NCBI RefSeq assembly: GCF_001653235.2 | Contig: NC_035790.1 | Span: 8,246,001 to 8,310,000 of the forward strand | Source of the DNA: Pochonia chlamydosporia 170 | Lineage: Eukaryota > Ascomycota > Sordariomycetes > Hypocreales > Clavicipitaceae | Direction of reading: 5' to 3' | Length of the DNA: 64,000 bases | In this document: positions 12,301 to 21,838 of the stretch, one piece after another | Layout: every line of letters starts with the position of its first letter | How positions within the stretch are numbered: position 1 is the stretch's first letter | The notes under the pieces: model-generated | Database searches by the model: none | Told to the model about the DNA's origin: nothing | The model's input: only the letters and a program-made list of their open reading frames with translations | Position numbers and translations under genes: made by a program

Positions 12301-12951
12301 CCGGTCTTTGTGCACTGTCAAGGCTCATACACCTTCGTCGATCCCGTGACGAAGTCGAAGCTGAACATTGACCAGGTCAAGATCGGCCTGGACTTGATCT
12401 TGGATTTCGTCAGGGAAGCCAGTGTCGATCCCAAAGACATTGCCATTATCAGTCCATATGCCGCCAACGTGGACATGATTGCCAAGATACGGAGGAACCA
12501 CAAGTACACTGCTCTTGCCAACATGCCCCCGGCTTCAACCGTGGACTCTTTCCAGGGCCAAGAGGGAGACATCACCGTCGTTTTAATGGGCACCACTCGG
12601 GCAGTAGGACCTGGCTTCACTTGCAACGAGAACCGGCTCAATGTCATGCTCACTCGCCACAAGAGTGGCCTAGTCATAATTGGAGACCTGGATGTGACTG
12701 GAAATGTCGAAACTCTCCTGAAAAAGGCAAAAGAGAGGGCCAAGAAGGGCAAGGGCAAGGGCAAGGGCAAGTCCATGGCAAACAATCCTGATGTCATGCA
12801 GGTGGAATCCAACACCGGAGAACGGGTGTATGTCAAGGTCCACATGTTGCGTGACCTCTGCGTTTCTTCGCACGAATCGGGCCGTGTCATCCACATCCAA
12901 GTCCCCGAAAAGGACAAAAGTGGCAAAGACGGAGCGAATGCTGGGAGGTGA
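9357..12951 (+). CDS. UPF1-like SF1 helicase B, with an internal in-frame UAG
   Basis: Exons 9357-9624, 9683-11175 and 11245-12951; the last intron has a perfect TACTAAC branch. The reading gives 427 codons, UAG at 10696-10698, then 727 sense codons. Motifs: Walker A GPGFGKT, PTNVAVNN, DEAG box (AVDEAGNM), GDDKQLPP, QHRM, SFQGQEGD and RLNVMLTRHKSG. Exon phases and the UAG position equal those of paralogue A, and the start MSQS is shared. A lysine/glycine-rich insert near the C-terminus is encoded by tandem AAGGGC units (12741-12771) and is absent from A. The N-terminal part (FGMCHS, VKFPRGE, VVVEGLGLPF) is conserved with A but unknown. Known UPF1-like helicases unwind RNA or DNA in decay, splicing or silencing; the role here is open. 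The pair looks like an inverted duplication. Confidence 0.82.
10696..10698 (+). other. In-frame UAG inside helicase gene B, in a small hairpin
   Basis: Context is CAA-UAG-AAT. CAAU and AUUG pair around the loop AGA, so the A of UAG is the first loop base; a further U-G pair is possible. The flanking protein sequence is conserved with paralogue A on both sides (upstream ANEAL versus ANDAM, downstream LHFD versus LDFD). Confidence 0.75.
12741..12771 (+). repeat. Hexanucleotide AAGGGC tandem repeat in helicase B
   Basis: Four consecutive units encode alternating Lys-Gly in a basic linker after motif VI. The helicase A paralogue lacks it, so it is a recent in-frame expansion. Confidence 0.8.
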
Positions 12952-15413
12952 GTGTGACGGGCGGTGGCGGAATTGGTTTGTCTTGCTTGTATTCTAAACT
13001 CCAAAATGGGACTTAATTGAGATTGCATTTGTTTACCAACAGTGATGAAAATTCCATGTGAGAAGTGTGTTCCCCTAGATTAATTGCCAATTTCAAGCAT
13101 CCTTTGGTTTGTCGAATGTAAACTCACGGTATATGACGGATGGCAGCATATGACACAAGAATCTATGGATTCTGTCACAAGGTAGATGTTAACAAGCCTC
13201 ATTTCGTCAGAAACGTATGAAGCATGATGACAAAGTACACTGCTAAGCGCCATTCTTGTCATCGTCGGTGAGAATCCATCCGCATTTCGCCAACAAGCGA
13301 CATGAACGTCTGTGCTCTGTCTCTAGGTTGCATCTTTCACTCAAAATGTATAAACAGCAGTAGCCTCGACGACATATTACCAATACAACTACCACTTAAC
13401 GTCGACAACAGTAATGGCATCGTCTTTTTGCTGGCCCCTGCTGGTGGCTGCTACACCTAGAGCTTCCATGCCCATGGTTTGTAAAAGAAGACACAGCTGC
13501 CTGTGAAAGACGCCAAAGAAACTAGGAAACAGGGCGGCACTCAAATTAAATCGTCTCAGGATGAAAGTCTTTACAATTTACCATGAAGATGGTTGGTTCA
13601 TCTATGATGGGGAGCAGGAAGAGATGAGTGTCATCACTGTGGATGGAACTCTTTGTATGATAAACGTGTAGCTACCGTACGATGTTATGGCATATTCGTC
13701 GACAATCCGGCTAGTCTTTGTGTTGTCTACTGATGTTCTTAGTTGGGAGTTCGAGGATGCCAGTGTAGGACATTTGGACCAAGCGCAGGCGAAGCCCTAC
13801 ACGAGCCGAGACAAACTACGAGTTGAACCTGTCCCCATCGTTAAGTTCCCAGATAACACAGTAATTGTGCTTTGTTGTGATTTTAAAAGTCGTGTGACCC
13901 AAGACCTCGCTTAGAATGTCAACTGGTTGACATAAATCACTGCCAGCTGCCAGACAGCTGAGTATGGAGCCAATCTCTGTCCTGGGATGTAAAACATAAA
14001 AGCCATAGTAAGAGCAAACATTGCAGTCGGTGAGCTGAGAAATTGGCTCACCGGCGCAACTTGTTCCTTTCGAGGGCAGGTCTCCTTTTTTGGCCCTTTG
14101 ACCGTGTATTCGAAACCTGGCTGCTGTCGCATCTGACAGAGTATGGTGCACGTTTTCTTCACGTTTTCCTCACGTTTTCTTTTCTCTTTTCTTTTTTTTA
14201 AGTAAATAAAGAATGGCCGGGGCATGTAATGATAGTTGTTGTCCTTTATACGATTTTGGCATTAATTTGCTTTCCAATAAGCGCAAATAGCGGGTTTGTA
14301 ACCTTACGACTCCCGGTGAGTTCCCCAAACCCGTTGGATCGTTCGAAGAAGCTCCCCTGAAGCTCCCATGTCTGATCAATAGGTATCTAGGTAGGCAGGC
14401 AGGTCAGTATGTACGGGCCAAATCTCCATTCTCAAGTGCACACAGACGCGAAAGTGAGAGTGACGAGATGGTGAACCAGCACCCACCAGTATCAGGCACT
14501 TGGTACTTGACTGTCCTGTCTCAGTGTTCCACGTACGCTGTTTTAATCATTATTATTGCGGCGCCTATCACTGGGTCTCTAAGATTACACCGACCTTGAT
14601 GCTGTGATAAACTTCCTGCTTGCGACAGAACTCGTTTACGGTGTACGCGGTCTCCAACAAGCTTCTCGGCGTTTGTCTCGTTTCTAGCTTCGACAGGGTC
14701 CGCCAGCCCCAATGTTGTTCCATCCAGTGATGATTGATGTCGAAGCGCTGTCTGAACGCCTTGACCAAGCAAGGTCCGACCGACCTCGTCTCAAATGTTG
14801 CTGATTAGCTTTGGTATGGTCCTCGACTCATGGGGATCGTGCGGTCCGGGTCCCCAGTCATCAAATCATTGCGAAGGCGATATCTTGGCCGCATCATGCA
14901 AGTGACCAAAAGCATCATTGAACTGTCTGATGCTCCACAGACTTCACCGTGATACTCCGTACAGACTGCGATGTTTTGGAGACGTGAGAACACCCGAGTC
15001 AGTCGCCCGCGTTTCTGTAGTTCCTGGCCGAGCAGCTGAGACGCTTGGGGATAATCGGATTCGCTACATATGGAACGACTCAACCAACAGCGTGACCCGC
15101 ACAATAGTGAGCGGCTAGTTGAGACTGTTGATTGAAGCAACTGAGCAGGGGCGAGGACTCCAGTTCAGAATGAAATGGAGAATATCTAACTTCAATGTTT
15201 GGCATCGGTGCCTAATATAGCGCCTTTGCCGCGCAAACCACAAAATAGAAGTCTGGTCTGTACAGTATAATAACTGCCTTTCCAACACTCCGAGTCCTCT
15301 CTCTCTGTCCTTCCATTAACCAAGTCTGTTGAGCCACTCGCCAAACACCACCCTTCAATTATCATATCGACTATCCACGCTCCACGACAACATCATCGGC
15401 TCTCAAGTTCAAA
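12952..15413. other. Gene-poor stretch with a possible mini-gene and remnant
   Basis: No confident gene. A tiny candidate lies at 13404-13671 (separate entry). On the minus strand, 14565-15140 has two adjoining open frames with protein-like composition (for example QRFDINHHWMEQHWG) broken by stops, perhaps a decayed gene. A GGCAGGCAGGT-type repeat lies near 14392. Confidence 0.35.
13404..13671 (+). CDS. Candidate tiny two-exon protein
   Basis: A frame starting MASSFCWPLLVAATPRASMP follows a TATAAA-like site (near 13351) and an A/C-rich leader. After a possible ~55-bp intron (GTGAAA donor, TCTCAG acceptor ending 13559) the frame MKVFTIYHEDGWFIYDGEQE runs from 13561 to a TAG at 13671. The second part is very protein-like. 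The donor and branch site are weak, so the two parts may not be joined; the second alone is 36 aa. I recognise no family, and the hydrophobic start could be a signal peptide. Confidence 0.28.
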
Positions 15414-15635
15414 ATGTCGCTTTCAACCGTCAACAACGCCCCGGTCAACGCCAACGCTACCGAGAACGAAGTCCCTGTTAACCAGATTGCAGGAAGCACA
15501 CGATGTGCCAAGGACGGCTGCAACAACTGGGCTGAGGCGAACTCCAGGTTCTGCTCCTCTCGTGAGTTTAAGGCTGTTCGCTGGAGCGGCCCGTTCCGAC
15601 GTATGCTAACTCGATTGGGAAAAGACCAGGGTTAA
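15414..15635 (+). CDS. Small protein with a Cys-rich CAKDGCNNW motif
   Basis: The start codon follows a long pyrimidine/adenine-rich leader typical of expressed fungal genes. The unspliced frame is 73 aa. Residues ~30-50 (TRCAKDGCNNWAEANSRFCS) resemble half of a small zinc-binding motif. A plausible intron begins at GTGAGT (15560) with a GCTAAC branch and a CCAG acceptor near 15628. Splicing it replaces the last 25 residues with a longer tail that ends before 15740. The true C-terminus is therefore uncertain and no function can be given. Confidence 0.5.
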   Translation: MSLSTVNNAPVNANATENEVPVNQIAGSTRCAKDGCNNWAEANSRFCSSREFKAVRWSGPFRRMLTRLGKDQG

Positions 15636-16221
15636 GTAGTGGCCAAGCTCTTTCATGGACCGGACATGGGGTTTTGGGTGCTTTTGGGTGCTGGACTGTG
15701 TGGGTTGGTGCTGATCGGGCTTCAATGTTGAATTGAGGCACTTGACTCCTGGGAAATGGCAGTTCTTGTGGGGAGGTGGCGCTGGGCTGGGGGTTAGTAG
15801 GACCGGAGCTCTAAGTACCTAGGTTTGACAATTGTAGCTAAAATACAGGCCGCATTAACCCTTCCAGTGGTTACGGCTGAAATGGACGCACTTGTTCCGA
15901 TTACGCAAGTACTGTACCAGACTTGTTGAATGCGCCAGTCGAATGACCAAGAAGTACTCCGTACAAGAATCAAATAACATTGAGTACTCTCGTACCCTGA
16001 CCTCTCCCACTCTGGCGGTCAAGGTGGCTCCAGCTCGCGTGGGGTCGGGTCTTCGGCTCCTGATCCTGATTCCTGAACCCTTCAATGTTTACTCCTCAAG
16101 TGCTCTCATCGCACTTGCCTTGCATTGTCAAGTGCTCAAGTACATATGTAGTCTCCTTCCGCACCTCATTCTGTCTCCACCAGACCTTTCTTCAAACGTC
16201 GTTTCCCTATCGCAGACTCAT
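15636..16221. other. Intergenic region upstream of the APH-like gene
   Basis: Nothing convincing is coded here. The last ~100 bp are pyrimidine-rich and probably the promoter and leader of the kinase gene at 16222. Confidence 0.4.
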
Positions 16222-17632
16222 ATGATAATGCAGAGGTTTTTTGACTGCTCCGTGCCTGGGTGCGGAAGACCCAGTGCACGCGCAGTGGGAGCCGGGTGCG
16301 ATATGTGCAGCAGCTACTTTTGTCGATTCCATATGTCCCCGGACTTTCACCAGTGTCGCCTGGGAGTAAGTACCGCTGTCTAGACATATACTACTTTTGT
16401 GCAATGGTTTCTAACTATGGCACAATATGGAGGACCTAGATGATGAGGCCTACAACGGCCTCATTGAGGCGGAAATCGGGCGGCTTCGTGAGATGATAAA
16501 CGACGAGGCAGTCTGCAAACTCGCTTCTAGCTTGAACAACGGTGAACCTTGCACTTTGGACTATCCTTCAAAGACTGTTGGGCTAGGCTCTCTGACGGGA
16601 TGTGCCAACTACCACGCCCGTATTCGCTTTACTGACGGATCGTCGTGGCTCATGCGTGTCCCTCGAGTTTCAGGCTTTGCCGTCGGATTGCCAGAATCTC
16701 TCGCAGCCTATCTGATCCGCAGCGAGTACGCAACCCTCAAGTTCCTGGAGAATACGGCAGTACCCGCCCCGCGAGCCTTCTCGTTCGGCATCCCGTCTCA
16801 AGGTACCGACCATGGAATTGGCATTAGTTTCCTTCTCATGCAGGAGCTTCCGGGCAAGCCGTGGAATGGTCACGGAGATGCTGCCAAGATCTGGAAGGGT
16901 CTCGCCGACATCTTTGCGGAGTTGGAGAGGCATCCGTTTCCTAAAGCCGGGTCTCTATATGTCGAGTCTCCGGACGACATACCATCCGTCTCTGCTACGG
17001 CCAGTGATAGATTCGTCTGCCTTGACCCCTATGGACCATTTGAGACGTCAGTGGCATACTATACGGCGTGGGCAGAGCAGTACCTGGCGCTGATTGTGGA
17101 TGGCCAACTTTATCCCCAGTTTCCCATCGAAGCTTACTTGGTATATCGGTTCCTCCAGGACAATGCCACCCAGTTATCCTCTGAGTCGGACGAGTTTTTC
17201 TTGAAGCATCCGGACGATAAAGGTGATCACATAATGGTTGACGAGAACGGTAACATCACCGGCATCATTGACTGGCAGATGGCGCGTGTTGTCCCGCGAC
17301 AAGAGGCCTTCTCGCTATCTCTCGTATCCGCCGACATGAGAGCTCTTTGCCAGGGTAATGTCTCGCTTAGTACAAAAGACGCTGCATTGAGACAAGCCAT
17401 GAGCGAGAAGAAGTCAGGGTTGGCAAGCCACATGGGAGATGAGAAGGCGAGAAGATTCTTCTGGGGCTTGGGGCTCGAGTCCGAGTGGGAATATGCGTTA
17501 CCGTTGGCGAATGCTATCCTTGGGGTATTTGGGGTCGAACAGGGCTGGGATGAGTGGAAAGAGTTGGCATTGAAACAGTACGAGGGCGATGAACGCTTAA
17601 AGGCTCTTGTAGAAGGGTCTTTACTGAAATAA
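16222..17632 (+). CDS. APH-like small-molecule kinase with N-terminal zinc-finger exon
   Basis: Exon 1 is 16222-16365, the intron 16366-16432 (GTAAGT, CTAAC), and exon 2 16433-17632; 447 aa. Exon 1 encodes a Cys/His cluster (DCSVPGCGRPS, GCDMCSSYFCRFH, HQC) like AN1-type zinc fingers. Exon 2 encodes the APH/choline-kinase-like fold: conserved ALIRFTDGS-type lobe, LLMQELPGKPW hinge, the Brenner-type catalytic segment HPDDKGDHIMVDENGN, and the metal-binding GIIDW. Fungal members often combine this finger with the phosphotransferase domain. Substrates in fungi are mostly unknown, and there is no reason to assume aminoglycoside resistance. An alternative start is the ATG at 16228. Confidence 0.82.
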
Positions 17633-17801
17633 AACATTTACTTTCAAAATAAATTGAGTCCAAAAAGGGGCTACCTGCCCGTAGGGAGAAGCGGTATGGC
17701 ACATTCTGGTTCTGGACATTGAGGAGCCGGTATGTTTGTTTGCAAAGTTTGTTTGCAAAGTCTGACGTCTGCACTGCCGAACCAAGAGATGAATCCACTC
17801 G

Positions 17802-19612
17802 TCAGAGAGGATTGTACAGTGGCACCTGAGAGCAAGTGGCGCGGATTTTGTCCCAAAGCTCGACCGGGTAATTCTTCATGGTTACATTGGTCAGTTGCGA
17901 GTCGACAATCACTGTGCAACGGGACATGTCGATGTGCTGAATAGGGTCAAAGTCAACACCGTCTATTTCCTCAATGCCAGACTTCATGGCGATACCGTGG
18001 TCTTAAAGTTTGCATAATGAAACTTTCAGCGGGTGACTGTCCCCTGGAAGCATTGGCAAGCCCCAACGATTGCGAATTTTCCAAGCGATTTTGGTTCTGT
18101 CTGTATGAGGAAATTTTGTTTTGAGGGACTTAACTTTTTGGCTGAAGAGAATGGCCAACCAGTAGACTATCACGATGGAGGTTAGACTTTTCTCGTCAAG
18201 ACCAGCTTCTTCGGCGGGCTTATCATGCTGAGTTCTCATTACCAGGAGCATCTGGAAGGCCAATTTCTCGAGATCAGACCAGTCCCAGCCTGTTTCAAAA
18301 GCCGAGTCGACTTCTTCGTCCTGAATATCGTAACCGGTCAGTGTATCCTTGATCCAATACAAGGCCTTAGGTTTCACTCCCAGCCGCAAAGACATCCGGA
18401 AACTGTCGGTAAAGCTTGGCATATTGTTCTCTGTCTCAGCACCCTGTGAGGTATAACCTTTAGTCATATCAACAGAACCGTGCTGGGAAGAACTGTACTG
18501 GGATTTGAGGTTGGCTTGGGACGAATGGGTTTGATAGCTGTAGGATGGTAAGCTTGTGCTAACTACTTAAGTAGCCATGGTTAAACTGACCTGTGTCCTG
18601 TATAGTCTGGTAACCAGAGAGGAGAGTGTTTATCCACGCAGCAGGATAAAACTGAAGTTGGGGCGACTTCGCCTGCTCGGTACGTTAGCTGTGAGGTCGG
18701 AGACAGAGCTGGGGAGAGAGGGGTGATGACAATCAGACGTCTCACAGGAGGGCACACGGCAAGGTGACCTGTATAAAGCAAGATGTGTGACGATGATGAA
18801 CTAGCTAGGCTATGGGGGCTGTCGGAGAGACTAGACAGAGAGCCCCCAACATTAGTTCAGATCGAGTATGTTTTGTAATAGCACAAAATTTGCCGTTGGC
18901 TTCATGTCTACATACCATCCCATGGACTCTTTTCTGCCCAAAAAGGGATAGAAGCAGCCTGGCTCGCACTTTTGTCTTTGGCCTTGGGAGAATCATTGAG
19001 GTCCTCGACTGCTGAAAGACAAAAGTGTTAGCATTATTTTGGAATAGCTAAAATGAAATGTGCGTACCTTTTCGCTTGCGAGACGGCACCTGTCGAACAA
19101 CTGACAGACCCGGAGCGTTGAGTGGCGTCTGAGACTTGACAACATCTAAACTCAGTGTAAGTAACGTGTCGGCACATGACCAGGAACTGTCATACCATCT
19201 GGGCTGGGAGTCGGAGCCAGTCCTGAGCGTAGCTCATTTATGGCATCTTGAACCGTTTTCTTGAGGCCCGCCAGATTGGCATTGTCAAAGTCGACTTATA
19301 ACGCGGCCTTGACTGCTTTGGGAAGCTGGTTCCAGGATCTGAGTCCGTGTAAGTCAACAGTCTTACACGCGGTGAACAGGCAATGACTTACAACTTGCTA
19401 CACGCGTTGACAAGCAGCTTTTGAGACTCAAGACCGGCTTTTTCTTTCTTCTCAGCTTCCAGGGAGACAGGAACGAGCATGACGCTGCGTCGACGAGTTC
19501 TTGATGTAGCCTCGAGTCTTTGACGAGCATCATTGGTCGAATTCTATTCGTCCCATTGTCGATGGACGTCGTCCGCAAGAGCAGAAATCTTTGTCGAAAT
19601 GGAAGGAGCCAT
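17802..19612 (-). pseudogene. Decayed multi-exon gene of unknown function
   Basis: Reading down the minus strand, exons 19612-19392, 19338-19196, 19145-19068 and 19011-18916 and at least two more join in consistent phase. They give coherent protein (KAGLESQKLLVNACSKL, LAGLKKTVQDAINELRSGL, AEKSPWDG, then LGVKPKALYWIKDTLTGYD). Three in-frame stops interrupt it: TAG at 19546-19544, TAA at 19298-19296 and TAA at 18005-18003. After the last, the frame continues to 17802. TAG/TAA from CAG/CAA is the change expected from RIP. The TAG sits in a CGAAU-AGA-AUUCG hairpin. I do not recognise the family. The promoter has the same double module as both helicases, so the gene probably once belonged with them. 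Confidence 0.6.
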
Positions 19613-19679
19613 TGTGTCGAGGGGATATCGAGTGGCGGAGAGGGGATGAGGTCGAAAGGGGATTGAGATAGTTCAAGGA

Positions 19680-19905
19680 CCCAAAGTTACGTGCGAACAC
19701 GAACAAAGTACCGGACTCTGACGAGTAACCGGTAGACGGGATACCCTGAGGTTATCTAATACCACCTTAAAGAGGAGGAGGAGGAGGAGGATGGGGGCAA
19801 CGCACAAGACGTCAACACGCAGGGAGCGTCCGAGTCATCCAAGGACCACAAGTAACGCGCAAGCACGAACAAGTACCGGGCTCTGACGAGCAACCGGTGT
19901 AGGAA
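19680..19905 (-). promoter_or_regulatory. Two copies of the shared promoter module before the decayed gene
   Basis: The copies at 19680-19751 and 19840-19905 match the helicase A modules closely (GTGCGAACACGAACAAAG, ACCGGACTCTGACGAG, AACCGGTAGACGGGATACC). They are more similar to each other and to the helicase A copies than to the copies at helicase B. Confidence 0.68.
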
Positions 19906-20876
19906 CCAAGGATTTCGTCTTCTGCAACCTGTGGAGAGTCCAGGCAAGGAAGAGGGCACCGATCGTCAAACGAAATTGGACAAGACAAATGCAGATATAA
20001 ATCTGCATGAAGAACCGCACTCGAGACAACTTCAAAGCTGGAGAAAAAACAGAAGAGTGAGATTTTTCAACCATAACTACGATATATCCTTTTTTTTTTT
20101 TTCTTCCAGCCTACCTACCCTTTATCCAACCCAACAGAAATCTTTCCCGTCCCCTGGCTTCGGATACCGGCAATGCAGGATTACGGTCTAGGACAGAGTA
20201 GAAAAGAGGAAGGAACGACCAATTGCCCCCCAAAAAGTCACCCAGACACTTTTCACGGTACTACCCAGAGTCACGGAATCGGTCAAAATGAATTGCTTTC
20301 GGCTCGCGTACTTGGATTGACCGTACCAATGTCGCTCTTCTTCAAGGGGGAAAACATGACGATGCATCTCCTGGTCTGATGAACGGAAGGGTGCAGATCC
20401 TTATTATGTACCTAGGTAGGTACTTAGCAGTGTGGTTTTTGTTCAATGGGCACAACATCGGCTTGCTCCTGCCCTCGCGATATTTCCTTCCGCAAGAGAA
20501 CTTCCTGGCGTGCATGCCAAGCCAACCAAGCTAATACAAAATGAGTTTAGATTCTTCCGATATCAGTTCATTGTCCTCAACAATTCTGGCGCTAGTTTGA
20601 TGGGTTTGGGACTTCAATGATGGTTTGCAAGAACTGGTTGACAGCTGTCAAGCACTGGCTTAAGACCCAGTGGCAGCTACCTACCTAGGTACCTACCGAA
20701 GTAGGTAGGTAAAGGAGCAAGTGGACAGTACTTTGTCATCTGAATGGAGTGTAGTGCTTTGGCCTGATAGTTGTAAACTACTGAATGATATAAATCCCCA
20801 AAGAGAATGGTGAGCAGCTTCGGGCACAGTAGTCCCTATGTTCATTTGGAGGTGATTGCCACATTTGATACTAAAA
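19906..20876. other. Non-coding stretch with TAGGTA-type repeats
   Basis: No gene is seen. CCTAGGTAGGTA-like motifs occur at 20410-20425, and an inverted ACCTACCTAGG / GGTAGGTAGGT pair at 20679-20712. A poly-T tract lies at 20090-20102. Confidence 0.45.
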
Positions 20877-21384
20877 GCTCCTACTGCTGCACAATTAGGG
20901 TATTATAAATTCATTTAGCAACTAGAAATAAAAGTTTGTGAGTAAGAATGCTTTATGCGTTATAGGTTTAGACAAAGAACTAGGTGTTAATATATCCTAG
21001 GAACTCTTAAAGTAAATAAGATTATAACGCTAGGTGTAAAGGCAAGTATGCACTTTAGAAGTAATCTTACTAGAGATATCTATTGTGGCAAATTACTAAG
21101 TTACCTGCTAGCCCCCTATAAGCTTAATGTCTAGTCTATATTGGTCTTTAGGAATAATACTAGGCGGTATAGTCTTAAATATTAAACGTGCTGCACTAAG
21201 GCTAGGATAAATAGCTCTAGGCTGGGTGTAATAGCAGACGTGCTAAATTCTTGTGTTGTAATATCTAGGCTAAGTACGCTAAATATTATAACCGCAAATA
21301 GACTCTAATAAAATTTAAAGAAGGGAACTATATATTACTATTTACTAAGAATATTAATATGTAATATTCCTATCTATATATGCA
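20877..21384. repeat. AT-rich island, probable RIP-mutated repeat relic
   Basis: Composition shifts sharply to A/T with many TA and CTA steps and no open frame, then returns abruptly to normal near 21385. This is the usual look of an old transposon copy mutated by repeat-induced point mutation. The original element cannot be named. Confidence 0.6.
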
Positions 21385-21640
21385 GATGTGGCGATGGATG
21401 TATATGGCGACTTACTGAGAATTAACAGTGCGCTATGTAAGAAGCTCGCCGGAGAATACGCACGCTGTGAGCCAACACAGCGACGGAGCGACCAAAGGCT
21501 AAACATTGAGAGGCGTAGCAACGTCGAGGCTTTGTTGGTTCACATCACAGGTCGAAGCTGGGCTTGGGAGTGCTCCTGCCCCGTATTGGGAGGAGGTGGC
21601 CGTAGGCCTGAAGTTACTCCTCACACCCCAGGACTAGGGT

Positions 21641-21838
21641 TTAGAAAAATACATGCACTTTACACATCACATCCTTAAACCTGTCTTTTGTCGAGTCGCA
21701 ACCCACGCATGCAAGAATTGCCACAAAGGTCACGGCCCATGGACACAATGTGTTGTGTACGACGGCCAGATGTGTGGCAGTTGCACCAACTGCTGGTTCA
21801 ATGCGAGTGGCTCGAGGTGTACGTTTCATGGTATGTGA
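21641..21838 (+). pseudogene. DUF3716-type zinc-motif fragment
   Basis: The frame contains THACKNCHKGHGPW, then QCVVYDG, CGSCTNCW and RCTFHG. This Cys spacing (CxxCxxGxGPW..CVV...CxxC) is that of the fungal DUF3716 family. An in-frame TAG lies just upstream (21635-21637) and no N-terminal part is found, so it is probably a gene remnant. A GTATGT donor follows the motif at about 21832. Confidence 0.5.

Noticed and set aside
4409..12951. Helicase pair as part of a transposon such as a Helitron or a retroelement with a UAG between its two parts
   Set aside because: There is no Rep/HUH, reverse transcriptase or transposase, no terminal repeats around either gene, and introns are present at conserved positions.
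14565..15140. Possible decayed gene on the minus strand
   Set aside because: Two protein-like pieces are broken by stops without a consistent splice model or recognisable family; too weak to annotate as a pseudogene.
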